Shown: in pieces, positions 62,905 through 64,000 of the stretch
How positions within the stretch are numbered: the stretch's first letter is position 1
How the letters are laid out: each line of letters opens with the position of its first letter
Origin: an uncultured Dehalococcoidia bacterium
Lineage (GTDB): Bacteria > Chloroflexota > Dehalococcoidia > Lucifugimonadales > UBA3495
Reading direction: 5' to 3'
Assembly: GCA_958296225.1 (NCBI GenBank)
Contig: OY282456.1
Location: 2,852,001-2,916,000, forward strand
DNA length: 64,000 nucleotides
Notes under the pieces: model-generated
What the model saw: the letters and a program-made list of their open reading frames with translations, nothing else
What the model was told of the DNA's origin: nothing
Databases searched by the model: none
Made by a program: the position numbers and the translations under genes

Positions 62905-64000
62905 ATTATCATCGCTATTCAACAGGTCAATGGCAACTCCGCATTCAGTGAGGACGTAGCTTTATTCATCGACTGGGAGAACTTCAAAATTAGCCTGGCG
63001 GTGCGGGGTCGAACCCCCAACGTGTCCGCGCTGAAAGAAGAAGTCTCCAACCACGGCCGGGTCGTCGTCGGCAAAGCCTACGCCGACTGGGTAAGCCGCG
63101 CGCCCGAGCTCAAAGGAGCCAGCCAGTTCATCCTCGACCCCCCCTCCCTGTATGCGGCCGGCATTGAGCCGGTTTACGTGCCAACCCGTTTGCCCATCCG
63201 TGGCTCGTACCAGCCCGGTCGCACCGTCAGCGTTAAAAACAGCGTTGACGTAAAGATGACCGCCGACTGCATTGACACCGCCCACAACTTCCCCAACATC
63301 AACACCTTCGTCCTGGTCTCCGGCGATTCCGACTTCATTCACGTCATCAACTCCCTGCGCGCCGTGGGCAAGCGCGTGGTGGTGGTGGGCGTATCCTGGG
63401 CCACTTCCCGCCGCATGGCCGACCACGTGGACGGGCTGATTTTCTACGATTCCGACGTTGACCCCATTGACGTGGAACCGGAACCGCCCGTCTCCCCCCG
63501 CGAACCCTTCCCCCGCAGTCGCCCGCCGGCCCCCGCCGCCCTGGCCAATCCGGGACGCCACCAGCTGCCCGAAGTCATCCGCGCCATTGAGGACGTCATC
63601 CGCACTGAGCGCGCCGCCGGCCACACCCTGCTCCTGACCTCCCTGAAACAGCGCCTCGTCCGCCGCATTGCGGGTTTTGACGAGCGCAAGCTGGGCTTCG
63701 CCGGCTTCAAGAAACTGATGCTGCGCGTAGCGGAGGAAGGCAACATCAAAATCCGCAGCGTTGACCTGGTGGACTGGGTTCTGATGGCCGACGAACCCGA
63801 CCCGGTGCCCGAAATCCGGGATGACGATAACGCCGAACTGGAAGCCCGCGATTCATTCACCGGCGCCGGTAGCGGCGCTGACCTTGACGCGGAAGACGGC
63901 CAGCCCGAACCGCCCCCCGGCGAATCCCCCGGCGATGCCGACGATGCGCCGGCCGCGGCAACCGCTCCCATCGTTCCCGAACCCCCGCGGCCCGTTCCGG
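62905..64000 (+). CDS. NYN-domain (LabA/DUF88-like) protein, 3' end off window
   Basis: The frame is open from just after a TGA at 62899 to the window edge (about 365 codons). A PIN-like NYN ribonuclease domain is shown by VALFIDWENFKISLAV, KMTADCIDTAHN and NTFVLVSGDSDFIHVINSL; then a Pro-rich linker, an OST-HTH-like region (LTSLKQRLVRRIAGFDERKLGFAGFKKLML) and an acidic/Pro-rich tail. No ATG, GTG or TTG exists in frame before the domain. AGGTGAGG precedes ATC/ATT codons, so the start is either non-canonical or hidden by a frameshift near 62950. Confidence 0.8.
   Translation, partial: MIIAIQQVNGNSAFSEDVALFIDWENFKISLAVRGRTPNVSALKEEVSNHGRVVVGKAYADWVSRAPELKGASQFILDPPSLYAAGIEPVYVPTRLPIRGSYQPGRTVSVKNSVDVKMTADCIDTAHNFPNINTFVLVSGDSDFIHVINSLRAVGKRVVVVGVSWATSRRMADHVDGLIFYDSDVDPIDVEPEPPVSPREPFPRSRPPAPAALANPGRHQLPEVIRAIEDVIRTERAAGHTLLLTSLKQRLVRRIAGFDERKLGFAGFKKLMLRVAEEGNIKIRSVDLVDWVLMADEPDPVPEIRDDDNAELEARDSFTGAGSGADLDAEDGQPEPPPGESPGDADDAPAAATAPIVPEPPRPVP

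Overview
The window looks like a chromosomal segment of a high-GC, free-living or host-associated marine-type Chloroflexota bacterium (SAR202/Dehalococcoidia-like). This is an inference from gene content: a GLUG-repeat surface protein, tandem LigB-type dioxygenases, DUF4058 proteins, a 'TDGLPVVPP' family protein, MaoC and PAF-acetylhydrolase-like proteins, and many toxin-antitoxin (TA) modules. No rRNA or tRNA gene was recognised.

Layout. 1-3167 (minus): large secreted GLUG-repeat protein running off the left edge. 3653-8346 (plus): peptide-type ABC transporter (binding protein and two permeases) with a small unknown gene and a dCTP deaminase between the permeases; no ATPase genes are present. 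8395-10473: nested mobile DNA. It holds an IS whose transposase is split into two frames joined at an A7 slippery site, a non-autonomous element with the same ends that carries a structured RNA, and an interrupted IS5-type transposase. 10480-17390: about 7 kb of decayed genes, with one intact gene (12208-13476) that contains 13 copies of a 21-bp repeat. 17394-19553: two tandem LigB-type dioxygenases. 19632-20291: VapC-type TA pair. 20401-24048 (minus): TPP riboswitch and terminator, then a sodium:solute symporter, then thiC. 24107-24378: two MITEs separated and flanked by three copies of one 9-bp target duplication. 24900-31401 (minus): AddA/AddB-like helicase-nuclease. 31524-33786 (plus): MaoC-like dehydratase, YbaK-like deacylase and a coiled-coil protein. 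34061-38413 (minus): tandem DUF4058 genes and several unknown genes. 38591-41575 (minus): 3-hydroxyisobutyrate dehydrogenase-like protein and a PAF-AH-like lipoprotein. 41728-47000 (plus): pheS and pheT, separated by DUF4258, nuclease-like and Phd/VapC genes. 46847-48922: recent tandem duplication of the pheT tail and a Panacea antitoxin, each copy paired with a different small toxin. 48958-50978: moeA with a His-rich leader, and an acidic-tailed unknown. 51826-62000 (mostly minus): argD, a solute-binding protein, a second RNA-carrying MITE, DinB-like, membrane, HEPN-like, MFS and asparaginase genes, plus decayed HigBA and RecG-like remnants. 62084-64000 (plus): a phosphoesterase and a partial NYN-domain protein.

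The strongest candidate for something undescribed is a structured RNA family present in four copies: 8655-8897 minus, 24578-24800 minus, 51492-51720 minus and 55457-55701 plus. Each copy has its own sigma70-type promoter, a long closing stem and compensatory base changes. Each is followed by a Shine-Dalgarno-like AAGGA/AAGGAG and, in two copies, an ATG opening an ORF that mobile-element ends cut short. Two of the copies lie inside elements whose terminal repeats match those of the local IS, so the RNA seems to be spread by transposition in trans.
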